A program made the translations under genes and the position numbers. Below, in pieces: positions 9,847 to 18,752 of a DNA stretch of 64,000 bases (position 1 is its first letter; each line of letters starts with the position of its first letter). Location of the stretch: NCBI RefSeq assembly GCF_001295265.1, contig NZ_LJOD01000005.1, forward strand, positions 186,001 through 250,000, written 5' to 3'. The notes below the pieces were generated by a model. The model was not told where the DNA came from, did not search any database, and saw only the letters and a program-made list of their open reading frames with translations. The DNA is from Chryseobacterium indologenes. Its GTDB lineage: Bacteria > Bacteroidota > Bacteroidia > Flavobacteriales > Weeksellaceae.

Positions 9847-10393
9847 TTTTCATTGTTTTTTCTTGTTGAAGATAAAGTACTCTTAACTTCTCTTTGGCCC
9901 GAAACAGCTGGGTTTTGCTTACAGAAACCGAGATCTTCAGGGTTTCGGAAATTTCCTGATGCGAAAAGCCTTCCAGAACATACAGGTTGAAAACCATCCT
10001 GTAGGCATCCGGGAGCTGGTCTAAAAGGTCCTGGGCATTGAAATCGAAGACCGGTTGTTCGTCATGCGTTTCAATCAGGGCTGCAGGGTTTACATCATCA
10101 ATATAAAAAACCGTTTTGTGGCTTTTGATAAAGTTGAGACATTCATTCACTACAATTCTTCTTGCCCAGCCTTCAAGGTTTCCGTCACCCCGGAAAGTTT
10201 CAATGTGCTTAAAAATCTTACAGAAAGCTTTGATTACACAGTCTTCTGCCTGATACAGATCACTTACATAGCTTTTTGCCGTACTCAGAAATTTTTTCAC
10301 ATGCTGCTCATAAAAAATTTTTTGAGCAGCCGGCTCCTGTTTTTTCAGGCGGCTTAGCAAATCTTCTTTTTTATTTCCGAACAAAAGCTTCAT
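9827..10393 (-). CDS. ECF RNA polymerase sigma factor
   Basis: 188 residues, typical for the extracytoplasmic-function class. Region 2 includes YQAEDCVIKAFCKIFKHIETF and GNLEGWARRIVVNEC. Region 4 is LPDAYRMVFNLYVLEGFSHQ followed by a helix-turn-helix ending RAKEKLRVLY. Regions 1.1 and 3 are absent. It should direct core RNA polymerase to a small regulon when released by the adjacent membrane protein, with which it overlaps by 20 bases. Transcription probably continues through 8163. Confidence 0.88.
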   Translation of the reverse strand: MKLLFGNKKEDLLSRLKKQEPAAQKIFYEQHVKKFLSTAKSYVSDLYQAEDCVIKAFCKIFKHIETFRGDGNLEGWARRIVVNECLNFIKSHKTVFYIDDVNPAALIETHDEQPVFDFNAQDLLDQLPDAYRMVFNLYVLEGFSHQEISETLKISVSVSKTQLFRAKEKLRVLYLQQEKTMKNEHTQR

Positions 10394-10481
10394 GATTAAT
10401 CTGTTTCTATTATAAAGACAACAAAAGTTTAGAAAGGTTACACAAAAAAATATTTTTTTTTAAAAAATATAAAGGGGTAAT

Positions 10482-10508
10482 AAAAAAGACAGAAATAACT
10501 TCTGTCTT
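10482..10508 (-). terminator. Terminator after the Dyp peroxidase gene
   Basis: Perfect nine-base stem AAGACAGAA/TTCTGTCTT with a five-base loop and six T on the minus strand, four bases past the 10513 stop. Confidence 0.75.
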
Positions 10509-10512
10509 ATGA

Positions 10513-11448
10513 TTATCCTGAAAAATCATCCAGCATATTTCTGGTAGGAACAAAGAAAAGTGTTCCTGTAACTGCTGTACTGAAATCCAGTATCCTGTCG
10601 TAATTACCCGGAGGGTCTCCGATGAACATATTGGTCAGCATTCTTTTGGTGGTACTGAATGTGCTGGCATAGGAAATAAAATAGGTTCCGAATTCATTGG
10701 AAGAAGGACTCCCAAATGGCATATTATCTCTTACAATCTTAAGTTCTTCTCCGTTTTCACCTTCAATATTAGCCAGTGCAATATGTGAGTTGGAAGGCTT
10801 TACATCATCGGACATTTCGATATCATTTTCCTTGGATCTCCCGATCACCTTTTCCTGTTCCTGTATGGATAAGCTTTTCCAGGCATCCATATTATGAATG
10901 TATTTCTGAACGAAAAGGTAGCTTCCTCCTTTATACTGAAGATCCTCATCCCCAACTTTTGCAAAAAAATCTCTGTCATCACCATGCGGATTTTCTGTAC
11001 CGTCTACAAACCCAAGAATAGAACGGGCATCCCAATATTTAAATCCATGGATTTCCAGGATACTTTCTGCAACGGAACTGAGAAGCTTTGAGATCTCTAC
11101 AGCCATATCAAAAATAAGGCTTTTATTATCCGCTCTCAGATGAAAATGAAGGTCTCCCGATGTGGAAACTGCAGTATGCTTTACTCCTTTTATTTCTTCA
11201 AAAACAACCAGCTCTTTAGGAAGCGGCACAGGAAGTTCCAGCTTTTTCCACGCTTCAGCACCTATTCCCATGACACAGCTTACCCTGCTGTCCGGAAAGC
11301 GATTGAAGCCGGAGTTATTAAGATTGAGAACCAAAGCACAGAGCCGTTGAAAAACATCTTTCAGCTGCGGGCTGTCGTGAAGTTTCCAAACCATAAAAAT
11401 CGTATTGCTGTTAGGGTAATCCGTAACGTTTTGTGATTCTATTCCCAT
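10513..11448 (-). CDS. Dyp-type heme peroxidase
   Basis: 311 residues, usual size for the compact (class A/B) dye-decolourising peroxidases. The family GxxDG motif is present in LGFVDGTENP. The likely proximal heme His lies in SNSHIALANIEG and the distal Arg in KIVRDNMPFG. The C-terminal half has FGTYFISYAST and a conserved MLTNMFIG segment. The enzyme uses hydrogen peroxide to oxidise bulky substrates; the physiological one is unknown. There is no signal peptide and no encapsulin gene nearby, so cytoplasmic. It appears monocistronic. Confidence 0.9.
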   Translation of the reverse strand: MGIESQNVTDYPNSNTIFMVWKLHDSPQLKDVFQRLCALVLNLNNSGFNRFPDSRVSCVMGIGAEAWKKLELPVPLPKELVVFEEIKGVKHTAVSTSGDLHFHLRADNKSLIFDMAVEISKLLSSVAESILEIHGFKYWDARSILGFVDGTENPHGDDRDFFAKVGDEDLQYKGGSYLFVQKYIHNMDAWKSLSIQEQEKVIGRSKENDIEMSDDVKPSNSHIALANIEGENGEELKIVRDNMPFGSPSSNEFGTYFISYASTFSTTKRMLTNMFIGDPPGNYDRILDFSTAVTGTLFFVPTRNMLDDFSG

Positions 11449-11590
11449 GTTTTTCTTTATTTTTTAAGTGTGTCTTAAATTTAAGAAAATTATCAGATGT
11501 TTGTAAGGATTTTTCCGGTCACAGATCATGCAGATGCTAAACTTTTATGCCTTAACTTCGGTTTAAATAAAAAATCCTGATGAATATAAT

Positions 11591-12322
11591 TTAAACAGAC
11601 TCCTGAATCGGTGCCGGAAAAGACACCTGATCAGCAAAATACTGTTCCAGGTCTTTCAGGGTTTCCGGATTGGTTCTGATGTCTTTTACAAGCTGTCCCT
11701 TATTTACCACTACAATTCTGTTGCATACTTCCGTTGTATGGGAAAGGTCATGACTGGAAATCAGGAAAGTAACGCCGTCCTGCTTTGATAATTCTTTAAT
11801 CAGGTTTTTAAGTTTGATCTGGGTAGACGGATCCAGGTTGGCAAAGGGTTCATCCAGAATAATGATTTCGGGATTTCCGATGATAGCTCCCACAATTCCC
11901 ACTTTTTTCTGGTTTCCTTTAGACAGGTCACGCACATATTTTCCCGACTTTAAAATTTCACCGTTAAAAAGATCATGAAACTGTTTCAGAAATTCATCTA
12001 CAGTGGCTTTATTCTGACCTCTCAGTTCACCGATAAAATAAAAATATTCTTCCGGAGTGAGGTATCCAATCAGAAATGTATCATCTACAAATGCCGAAAC
12101 CTTGCTTTTCCACGCTTCGGATTCATTTACTTTAATCCCGTCAATACTTACGAAGCCTGTTGATGACTGAATAAGGTCCAGCATAAGGCTGAAAAGGGTT
12201 GTTTTGCCGGCTCCGTTATTTCCTACAAGTCCGAACGTTTCTCCTTTAGGAATTTCAAGATTCTCTATGTTAAGAACCGTTGCTGTTCCGTATGTTTTGG
12301 ATAAATTATTTATAGTAATCAT
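11591..12322 (-). CDS. ABC transporter ATP-binding protein
   Basis: 243 residues. Walker A GNNGAGKTT, a signature region VRDLSKGNQKKVGIVG, Walker B EIIILDEPFANLDP and the switch His in SSHDLSH are all present. It lies four bases downstream of a DUF5687 membrane protein gene, so the two form an exporter of the ABC-2 type. The substrate is not evident from sequence. Confidence 0.92.
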   Translation of the reverse strand: MITINNLSKTYGTATVLNIENLEIPKGETFGLVGNNGAGKTTLFSLMLDLIQSSTGFVSIDGIKVNESEAWKSKVSAFVDDTFLIGYLTPEEYFYFIGELRGQNKATVDEFLKQFHDLFNGEILKSGKYVRDLSKGNQKKVGIVGAIIGNPEIIILDEPFANLDPSTQIKLKNLIKELSKQDGVTFLISSHDLSHTTEVCNRIVVVNKGQLVKDIRTNPETLKDLEQYFADQVSFPAPIQESV

Positions 12323-12326
12323 TGTA

Positions 12327-13793
12327 TTAACCTTTATTTTTGAATGCGTCTATTGTACTGTATTTTTCTCTTTTATACTGCTTTACGATAATATTGAAAA
12401 TTTTTTCTCTGATCAGGAAACCGACCAGTCCCAGAACTGCGATACTTATTACAGCTCCTGTCATCCCGAAAATATATTTTGACAATGCAAAAACGGCCAT
12501 GGGAAGGAGCATCTTAGGGATCAGAAGCAGTAAGGCCTTAACACTAAAGCTGTTTTTCTGTCCAAATCTTTTTTCTTTCGAGTTAAGGTCGATCTGGGTC
12601 TTATTGAAAGCTCCGGACCAAAGGGTAAACTGGGAGTTAACCCCTATATTATAAATTCCCGCTGCTAAGAAAGTCACATAAATCTCCCATCCGAAATACA
12701 CATAGGCAAGTGCCAGAATCACTGAAGCTGCAGTTACTATATTCATTAACCACCATTTTGCTTTTAAATATTCTTTATAAGGAACATTCAGGGTCATCAT
12801 CAGCGGATAATAGGAACTGTCAAAAGCCGGAACACGCTGTCCGAACAGGAACTGAAATCCTCCGGTTACAAAGAGCCCCATAAACATCATCATCGCAGGA
12901 GTTTTATACAATGGTGACGAAAACATAAGCATTCCATAGAAAAGGAATAGAAAGCTGCCCAGAAGAATTCCTTTGGTCACTTTATTCCTTTTCAGCATTT
13001 TGATATCATTATTGATGAAAGTTCCAATTACACCGTATTTGTTCAGGAAAGCGATATTTTCTGTTCTTCCGACTTCTTTTTTAGCTTCAAGCCCCTGATC
13101 CAGATAAAATACTTTACGAACATGGTTGAAGCTTATTTTCCATAAAACCAAAAACAGAATTAATGGAATTATAACAAAATAAGGCTTCTCATATAGATTG
13201 TAAAACAATTTTTCAGACCAGGAAAGCACCGGAATAATATTGTAATACGCCAGTCCTGCTACAGCCAAAAAGATACATCCTATAACAATAGCAATGGTTT
13301 CTTTATCATTAAAGAGGATATTGATAAAGTTGTTCAGATAAAACAGCAGAGATATCCCGACCAGCCAGGCTAAAACACCAACCAAGCTGTATCCGTTAAA
13401 CAATGCGATCCCGCAAAATGTGACGAAGAACAAAGAATTCAACCAGCTTAACGCAGAAAGAAATGTTTTCGTCAGCATATAATTAACCAAGGTATTCTTA
13501 GGGATATTAAGGGTAAGAAACGGCTTAATGTTCTGGGTAGGCATTTCCTGCCAGATGTACTTCATGATCAGATCTACCGCCCATGCCACAATTAAAAACC
13601 GGGAAACCATTTTTAAAGGGTCCTGATGTATTTCTTCCTGTATATAAAAGAAAGCGATGAATGCACCGCCTGCCAGGCAGAGCATAAAATAAGCAATCCC
13701 GATAAGCCGCAGGATCTTCATTGCAAGATTCACTCCTACAGAAGTACCGCGGAAAAAGCTTTTGATCTCCAGCTTAAGGAATTTTAGAAACAT
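12327..13793 (-). CDS. ABC transporter permease, DUF5687 family
   Basis: 488 residues with about ten to twelve hydrophobic helices spread from residue 25 to the end. I recognise the N-terminal FLKLEIKSFFRG and IWQEMPTQNIKPFLTLNIPK as typical of the DUF5687 family of Bacteroidetes. It is followed four bases later by an ABC ATPase, which supports an ABC-2 type export role. The cargo is unknown. No RBS stands out before the ATG at 13793. Confidence 0.8.
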   Translation of the reverse strand: MFLKFLKLEIKSFFRGTSVGVNLAMKILRLIGIAYFMLCLAGGAFIAFFYIQEEIHQDPLKMVSRFLIVAWAVDLIMKYIWQEMPTQNIKPFLTLNIPKNTLVNYMLTKTFLSALSWLNSLFFVTFCGIALFNGYSLVGVLAWLVGISLLFYLNNFINILFNDKETIAIVIGCIFLAVAGLAYYNIIPVLSWSEKLFYNLYEKPYFVIIPLILFLVLWKISFNHVRKVFYLDQGLEAKKEVGRTENIAFLNKYGVIGTFINNDIKMLKRNKVTKGILLGSFLFLFYGMLMFSSPLYKTPAMMMFMGLFVTGGFQFLFGQRVPAFDSSYYPLMMTLNVPYKEYLKAKWWLMNIVTAASVILALAYVYFGWEIYVTFLAAGIYNIGVNSQFTLWSGAFNKTQIDLNSKEKRFGQKNSFSVKALLLLIPKMLLPMAVFALSKYIFGMTGAVISIAVLGLVGFLIREKIFNIIVKQYKREKYSTIDAFKNKG

Positions 13794-13847
13794 ATCTTAT
13801 TTTTTTACTTATTAGTAAATATAATACAGGATATGTTACAGAATTTT

Positions 13848-15497
13848 TCAGCCTATTAATTCTTTTGCCTGTGCCAGTGCGGCTTCCGTAATTTTACTTC
13901 CGGAAAGCAGCTGTGCAATTTCGTTCAGTTTTTCTTCTTCGCTTAAAGGCACAATAGTGGATTGGGTTTTCCCTGCAATATCCTGCTTAAGAACTTTATA
14001 GTTATTATTTCCTTTGGCAGCAACCTGGGCTAAGTGAGAGATAACAATCAGCTGCATATCCGCCGACATATCCCGCATCAGATTTCCGATCTCCTCAGCC
14101 ACTTTTCCTGAAACTCCGGTATCAATCTCATCAAGAATAAGGGTAGGAAGCTCATCACTTTCTGCAATGATTTTTTTTACGGCAAGCATCACTCTCGATC
14201 TTTCCCCTCCTGAAATAGCGGTCTGAATCGGTTTTAAGGGAAAACCGGAATTGGCCTGGAACAATAGCTGGATACTTTCTTTTCCGAACAGGTTAAATTC
14301 CGGCACATCTTTCAGCTCAATATCTACTCTGGCTTTTTCAAGACCTAATTTTTTAAGAAGTCCTTCTGCTTTTGAGATAAAGACAGAAATGGTTTTTTTT
14401 CTGTTTTCAGACAGCTTTTCAGCCAGAGACTGAAGCGTTTTTTGTTTTTGGGAAATATTTTCTTCTATTTCTTCAATGGCTGCTTCCAATTCTGAGGCAC
14501 CTTTCTGCTCTCCTGCCAGCTGGTCTCTGAGTTCAATCAGCTCATTAAGATCTGAAACGTTATGCTTAAGCAGCAACGCGTTAATTTTATTATTAAGATC
14601 GGTGAGAACAGCCAGATTTTCAGGGTTAATCTCTATTCTTTCAACTTCATGCTCAAGTTCGGAAATAATATCTTTAAGCTCTACGAAAGAGGTTTCCAGC
14701 CTTTCATTCAGTTCTGAAAAACTCCCTGAAACTTCTGCGATCCTGGACAGTTTGTTTTTAGCTTCATTAAAAAAAGAAAGAATTCCCACTTCTTCCTGAT
14801 GGAACCGGGAAAGAATCTGCCCGATATTTTCAGAGATCATTCCTGCATTTTCCTGAATGGAGAGCTGGTTCTGCAGTTCTTCATAATCCACATCATCCAG
14901 CTTCAGTTCTTCAAGCTCATTCAGCAGGAACGTTTTATAATCACTTTCTTTCCTGTTTTCCAGAAGCTGGGACTGAAGTTTTTTCAGCTGGGTTTTCAGG
15001 CTCTGGAAGTCTGAATATTCATTCTGATATTCTTCAATCAGCGTTTTGTTCTCAGAAAGGCCATCAATAATTTTAAACTGGTATTCCGGGGTGAATAAAT
15101 TAGAGGTTTCAAACTGGGAATGAATATCAATCAGCTGTGAAGACAGCTCTTTAAGGACATCAAGGGTAACCGGAACATCATTGATGAACGCTCTGGATTT
15201 CCCGGAAGGAAGTATCTCCCGTCTGATAATTGTCTGATGCTCATAATCCAGGTCATTTTCTATGAAGAATTTTTTGAACTGGTTATTTAAAGCGAATTCA
15301 GTTTCTACAATACTTTTTTCTTCCGCGCTGGAAATTGATTTTACATCTGCCCTTTCACCCAGAATGAGCCTGAGGGCTCCTAAGATAATAGATTTTCCGG
15401 CTCCTGTTTCTCCGGTAATTACCTGAAGTCCGTTATGCAGTGATACATCAAGTGTATCAATCAGGGCGAAATTTTTAATGTAAATTCTTGAAAGCAT
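13848..15497 (-). CDS. recN: DNA repair protein RecN
   Basis: 549 residues, normal length for this SMC-like ATPase that holds DNA ends during double-strand break repair. The N-terminal half has IKNFALID and Walker A GETGAGKSI. A long coiled-coil middle (about 150-370) follows, with many Glu and Lys heptads. The C-terminal half has the signature SGGERSRVMLAV and Walker B LPTLILDEIDTGVSG. It ends the bamD-rpoZ-coaBC-DUF4835 gene run. Confidence 0.95.
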   Translation of the reverse strand: MLSRIYIKNFALIDTLDVSLHNGLQVITGETGAGKSIILGALRLILGERADVKSISSAEEKSIVETEFALNNQFKKFFIENDLDYEHQTIIRREILPSGKSRAFINDVPVTLDVLKELSSQLIDIHSQFETSNLFTPEYQFKIIDGLSENKTLIEEYQNEYSDFQSLKTQLKKLQSQLLENRKESDYKTFLLNELEELKLDDVDYEELQNQLSIQENAGMISENIGQILSRFHQEEVGILSFFNEAKNKLSRIAEVSGSFSELNERLETSFVELKDIISELEHEVERIEINPENLAVLTDLNNKINALLLKHNVSDLNELIELRDQLAGEQKGASELEAAIEEIEENISQKQKTLQSLAEKLSENRKKTISVFISKAEGLLKKLGLEKARVDIELKDVPEFNLFGKESIQLLFQANSGFPLKPIQTAISGGERSRVMLAVKKIIAESDELPTLILDEIDTGVSGKVAEEIGNLMRDMSADMQLIVISHLAQVAAKGNNNYKVLKQDIAGKTQSTIVPLSEEEKLNEIAQLLSGSKITEAALAQAKELIG

Positions 15498-15592
15498 GGA
15501 TAATCCGCGTTTTTATCAGATGTTAATATGGATTGTAAAAATAAGTTTTTTTAACGAAAACAGAAATGGCAGACGCCGATTAAATACGAGGT

Positions 15593-16111
15593 CTATACTT
15601 TTGAAATTTCAGTCAGCAGCTCATAGAAATCTTTGTACTGATACCCGAACGTTTCAGCATCTTCGTGATCCCAGCGAACCACAGTGTTATGATGATGGGT
15701 ATCAAAGCACAATAATCCCCAGTCACTGTATAAGGCAAACGGAATGTATCCTTTATCAAAAAGAAGTTCTCTCGGGTAGGTATCGAATATCATTTCACGG
15801 AGAGATGCTTTCCAGGTGTTGATGGGATGCGGGCAAAAGGAAACTTCCGAGATCTGAAGTTCATAAAAATGTTTATATTTCAGGAATCTTTTAAAATCTT
15901 CGGGAAAAATAAATCCGATTTCTGCTTCAAATTCCTGAAGCTGGGCATCAGTTACCGTACTTTTAACGGGAAGCCAGAATTTCCATTCTTCATCAGGCTG
16001 ATCCGGGGCAAGCATTGCCTCTTCAATATTACAGGGAAGCTGATTAGCTTCATTTTCTACCCAGCAATTAAGGGCTCTGTCAACAATCTCTTCAATCGTT
16101 TCTTTTACCAT
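15593..16111 (-). CDS. SMI1/KNR4 (SUKH-like) family protein
   Basis: 172 residues. The core resembles SMI1/KNR4: VTDAQLQEFEAEIGFIFPED followed by FKRFLKYKH, and LLCFDTHHHNTVVRWDHED near residue 135. The fold is found in eukaryotic Knr4 and in bacterial immunity proteins against polymorphic toxins. No toxin gene is adjacent here. The gene starts three bases after the DUF4835 stop and precedes recN, so it is transcribed inside a housekeeping operon. Immunity or a general binding role are both possible. Confidence 0.7.
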   Translation of the reverse strand: MVKETIEEIVDRALNCWVENEANQLPCNIEEAMLAPDQPDEEWKFWLPVKSTVTDAQLQEFEAEIGFIFPEDFKRFLKYKHFYELQISEVSFCPHPINTWKASLREMIFDTYPRELLFDKGYIPFALYSDWGLLCFDTHHHNTVVRWDHEDAETFGYQYKDFYELLTEISKV

Positions 16112-16114
16112 AAT

Positions 16115-17020
16115 TTAATTCTTCCATTTACTCCATTTATTCTCAGTATATTTTGGAGAAAGGATCATCATCAGCTGTTTAAGATCATTCATTACAATTC
16201 CGCCGTTATTTCCGGAATTGAAAACATTGAAAATCTCGTCACTTTTATTGTCTATGAACAAATTGAAAAAATAGGCCTGCTGGAAAGAGTTTTCATACAT
16301 TTTCAGCTGCATAAGCGCATCAAAGATCACTTTTTTCGCTGTGGTCTGATCCTGATTGAACAGATTATCTAGCCCGGCACGGTGGTAGCTGTATATGGTA
16401 GAGCGCAGCTGGCTCCAGTTCGGATTGATAATTTCGTTAATCAGAATGGTACGGCTTCTCGGTTCGTTGATGGTATTCCAGCCTTCGTAATTTCTGTTCT
16501 GGGAATTCTGTGCGATCTGCTGCGCTTTTGAAAACCATGGTGAGCCGCCCATAGACTGGAAGCTGTCTGCATCATACCCCAAGATCAGATATACATAAAA
16601 GCTAACCACATCAATCAGATTCTTTCCTGAAAATTGTCTTTCATTAAAAACAAGATTCTCATTTTCAACGTATTCAAAAGCAAATCTCTGATCCTGAAGA
16701 TTAACCAGAGGTGATTCGTAGGAGGTATTGTAAACCGGGCGTACGGCCTGAATTACTATGCTTCCTTTATATCTGTTCCCATCTTTTTCTGCGATAACGA
16801 TGGCAAAGTTGCATTTTATCTTTTCAAAGTTCTGAAGCTTTTTGCCGGTCCAGCTTGTGTTATTGACAAAATCCCTGAGACTTTTTTCCAGAGCTTTATA
16901 GGCCTGCTGGTTACTTCCTCCCAGCTGCTGGGAGTTGACCTGCACGGTAGCAAGCAGCTCCTGGGAAAAACTCAGTTGATATATAAAAAGCAGGAAAAAT
17001 AGGCTTATGATTTTTTTCAT
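16115..17020 (-). CDS. Secreted DUF4835 family protein
   Basis: 301 residues with a signal peptide (MKKIISLFFLLFIYQLSFSQ). The body begins ELLATVQVNSQQLGGSNQQAY, which I recognise as the start of the DUF4835 family, common next to coaBC in Bacteroidetes. The end, MILSPKYTENKWSKWKN, is also typical. Function is unknown; the position between coaBC and recN is family-typical rather than informative. It starts 36 bases after the coaBC stop. Confidence 0.82.
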   Translation of the reverse strand: MKKIISLFFLLFIYQLSFSQELLATVQVNSQQLGGSNQQAYKALEKSLRDFVNNTSWTGKKLQNFEKIKCNFAIVIAEKDGNRYKGSIVIQAVRPVYNTSYESPLVNLQDQRFAFEYVENENLVFNERQFSGKNLIDVVSFYVYLILGYDADSFQSMGGSPWFSKAQQIAQNSQNRNYEGWNTINEPRSRTILINEIINPNWSQLRSTIYSYHRAGLDNLFNQDQTTAKKVIFDALMQLKMYENSFQQAYFFNLFIDNKSDEIFNVFNSGNNGGIVMNDLKQLMMILSPKYTENKWSKWKN

Positions 17021-17056
17021 TATCTATTAAAAATTGAGAACGGAAATTTATTAAAA

Positions 17057-18262
17057 TTATTTTAAAAGTTGAGCCTCAACGAAATCCAGAATATCTCCGG
17101 CAACTTCATCTTTTGATTTAAGGCTGAATTCTTTCTTTTCCGTTTTGGTAAATATTTTAATTTTATTGGTATCGTTTTTAAAGCCTGCGCCCTCATCACG
17201 AAGTGAATTCAGAACAATCATATCCAAATTCTTTTTTTCAAGCTTTCCTTTGGCGTTTTCTTCTTCATTCTGGGTTTCCAGAGCAAAGCCTACCAAAAAC
17301 TGATGGGTCTTTTTCTCACCCATTGTTTTAAGGATATCGGGGTTCTTTATCAGCTCAATCGTCAGGCTCTCATCATTCTTTTTGATTTTCTCCCTGGCAA
17401 TTTCTTTCGGGGCATAATCTGCTACGGCAGCGCTGGCAATCCCGATGTCCACTCCTTCATAAAACTCAAAAACTTTGGCCAGCATTTCTCTGGCTGAAGT
17501 CACTTTATGCAGTTCAATAGTTTTGTCATGGATAACCTGTGTGCTTGGTCCGGAGATCAGAATAACTTTTGCTCCGCGTTTTGAAGCCTCTTCAGCTAAG
17601 GAAAAGCCCATTTTCCCGGACGAATGATTCCCAATGAACCTTACCGGATCAATGGCTTCATAGGTCGGTCCTGCGGTAATAAGCACTGTTTTCCCTTCAA
17701 GGCTTTTGGTTTTTCCCGAATAAGTAAAAAAGTTTTCTACGGTATTAGCAATGGTTTCCGGCTCTGCCATTCTTCCCTGCCCAACCAGTCCGCTGGCCAG
17801 TTCCCCACTTTCTGCAGGAATAATTTTATGACCATAATTTTCTGCCAGTTCAAGGTTTTTGCTGGTGGAAGGATGTGCATACATATCGAGATCCATCGCC
17901 GGAGCAATGAATACCGGGCATTTCGCAGACATATAGGTGGCAATAACCAGGTTATCACACATTCCGTGGATCATTTTTGACAGGGTGTTGGCTGTACATG
18001 GGGCCACAATCATAACATCTGCCCATAAGGCGAGCTCCACATGGCTGTTCCAGTTTCCGTTATCACCGTAAAAATCTGAATAAACAGGTTTTTTGGAAAG
18101 GGTGGAAAGGCTTAATTTCGTGACGAAATGTTCTGCATCGGGGGTCATGATCACCTGAACTTCGGCCCCTTTTTTAATAAAATCCCTGATCAGGAAATGG
18201 ATTTTATAGGCTGCAATTCCTCCAGAAACAGCGATAAGTATCTTTTTACCGGAAATACTCAT
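17057..18262 (-). CDS. coaBC: Bifunctional phosphopantothenoylcysteine decarboxylase / phosphopantothenate-cysteine ligase
   Basis: 401 residues, typical of the fused enzyme of coenzyme A synthesis. The N-terminal flavoprotein CoaC half has GGIAAYK, the active-site His region SHVELALWAD and APAMDLDMY. The CoaB half starts near residue 190 with ITAGPTYEAIDPVRFIGN and HSSGKMG, and has AAVADYAP and the KKNPD-like IKNPDIL segment. It adds cysteine to phosphopantothenate and decarboxylates the product in the cytoplasm. Confidence 0.95.
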   Translation of the reverse strand: MSISGKKILIAVSGGIAAYKIHFLIRDFIKKGAEVQVIMTPDAEHFVTKLSLSTLSKKPVYSDFYGDNGNWNSHVELALWADVMIVAPCTANTLSKMIHGMCDNLVIATYMSAKCPVFIAPAMDLDMYAHPSTSKNLELAENYGHKIIPAESGELASGLVGQGRMAEPETIANTVENFFTYSGKTKSLEGKTVLITAGPTYEAIDPVRFIGNHSSGKMGFSLAEEASKRGAKVILISGPSTQVIHDKTIELHKVTSAREMLAKVFEFYEGVDIGIASAAVADYAPKEIAREKIKKNDESLTIELIKNPDILKTMGEKKTHQFLVGFALETQNEEENAKGKLEKKNLDMIVLNSLRDEGAGFKNDTNKIKIFTKTEKKEFSLKSKDEVAGDILDFVEAQLLK

Positions 18263-18330
18263 TTAGTTTTAATTTTTTTGAATGACTAAATTACTTATTT
18301 TTTCGCACAAAGACGGCTTATCGAAAGACA

Positions 18331-18365
18331 AAGGTCATAAAAGAACAGAATTCCTTTATGACCTT
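18331..18365 (-). terminator. Possible hairpin between rpoZ and coaBC
   Basis: An 11-base stem AAGGTCATAAA/TTTATGACCTT with a 13-base loop sits 23 bases past the rpoZ stop. The minus-strand tail TTTGTCTTT is only moderately T-rich, so it may be a partial terminator or a processing hairpin. Confidence 0.5.
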
Positions 18366-18387
18366 CATATATAAAAAACACAAATGA

Positions 18388-18711
18388 CTATTTTCTGTCT
18401 TCTGTTTTTCTGAAATAGATATCGTCGTTTAACCACTCTTCAATAGCAATTGAAGTCGGCTTTGGAAGTTTTTCGTAATGCTTGGAGATCTCAATCTGCT
18501 CTCTGTTTTCGAAAACTTCTTCCAATGTAGAATTGTGAACAGCGAACTCATCAAGTTTATTGTGAAGTTCCGTACGGATTTCCGCATTGATCTGCTCTGC
18601 TCTCTTTCCCATGATAACAATAGCTTCATAGATTGAGCCTACTTTATCTTCAATCTTATCTTTATCGTAAGTAATCGTATTTACTTCTGCTTTTGTATCT
18701 TTTACACTCAT
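18388..18711 (-). CDS. rpoZ: RNA polymerase omega subunit, Bacteroidetes type
   Basis: 107 residues. The Rpb6/omega-like core is visible as VGSIYEAIVIMGKRAEQINA followed by EIRTELHNKLDEFA. Omega helps fold and retain the beta-prime subunit. It lies between bamD and coaBC, the usual flavobacterial order, with its own promoter just upstream. Confidence 0.85.
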   Translation of the reverse strand: MSVKDTKAEVNTITYDKDKIEDKVGSIYEAIVIMGKRAEQINAEIRTELHNKLDEFAVHNSTLEEVFENREQIEISKHYEKLPKPTSIAIEEWLNDDIYFRKTEDRK

Positions 18712-18740
18712 TTTGAGAAAATTATTTTATTTTAAGATGG

Positions 18741-18748
18741 CAAATTTA
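18741..18748 (-). promoter_or_regulatory. -7 promoter element for rpoZ
   Basis: Minus-strand TAAATTTG (TAnnTTTG) 30 bases before the rpoZ start, in the short gap after bamD. Confidence 0.5.
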
Positions 18749-18752
18749 CGAA

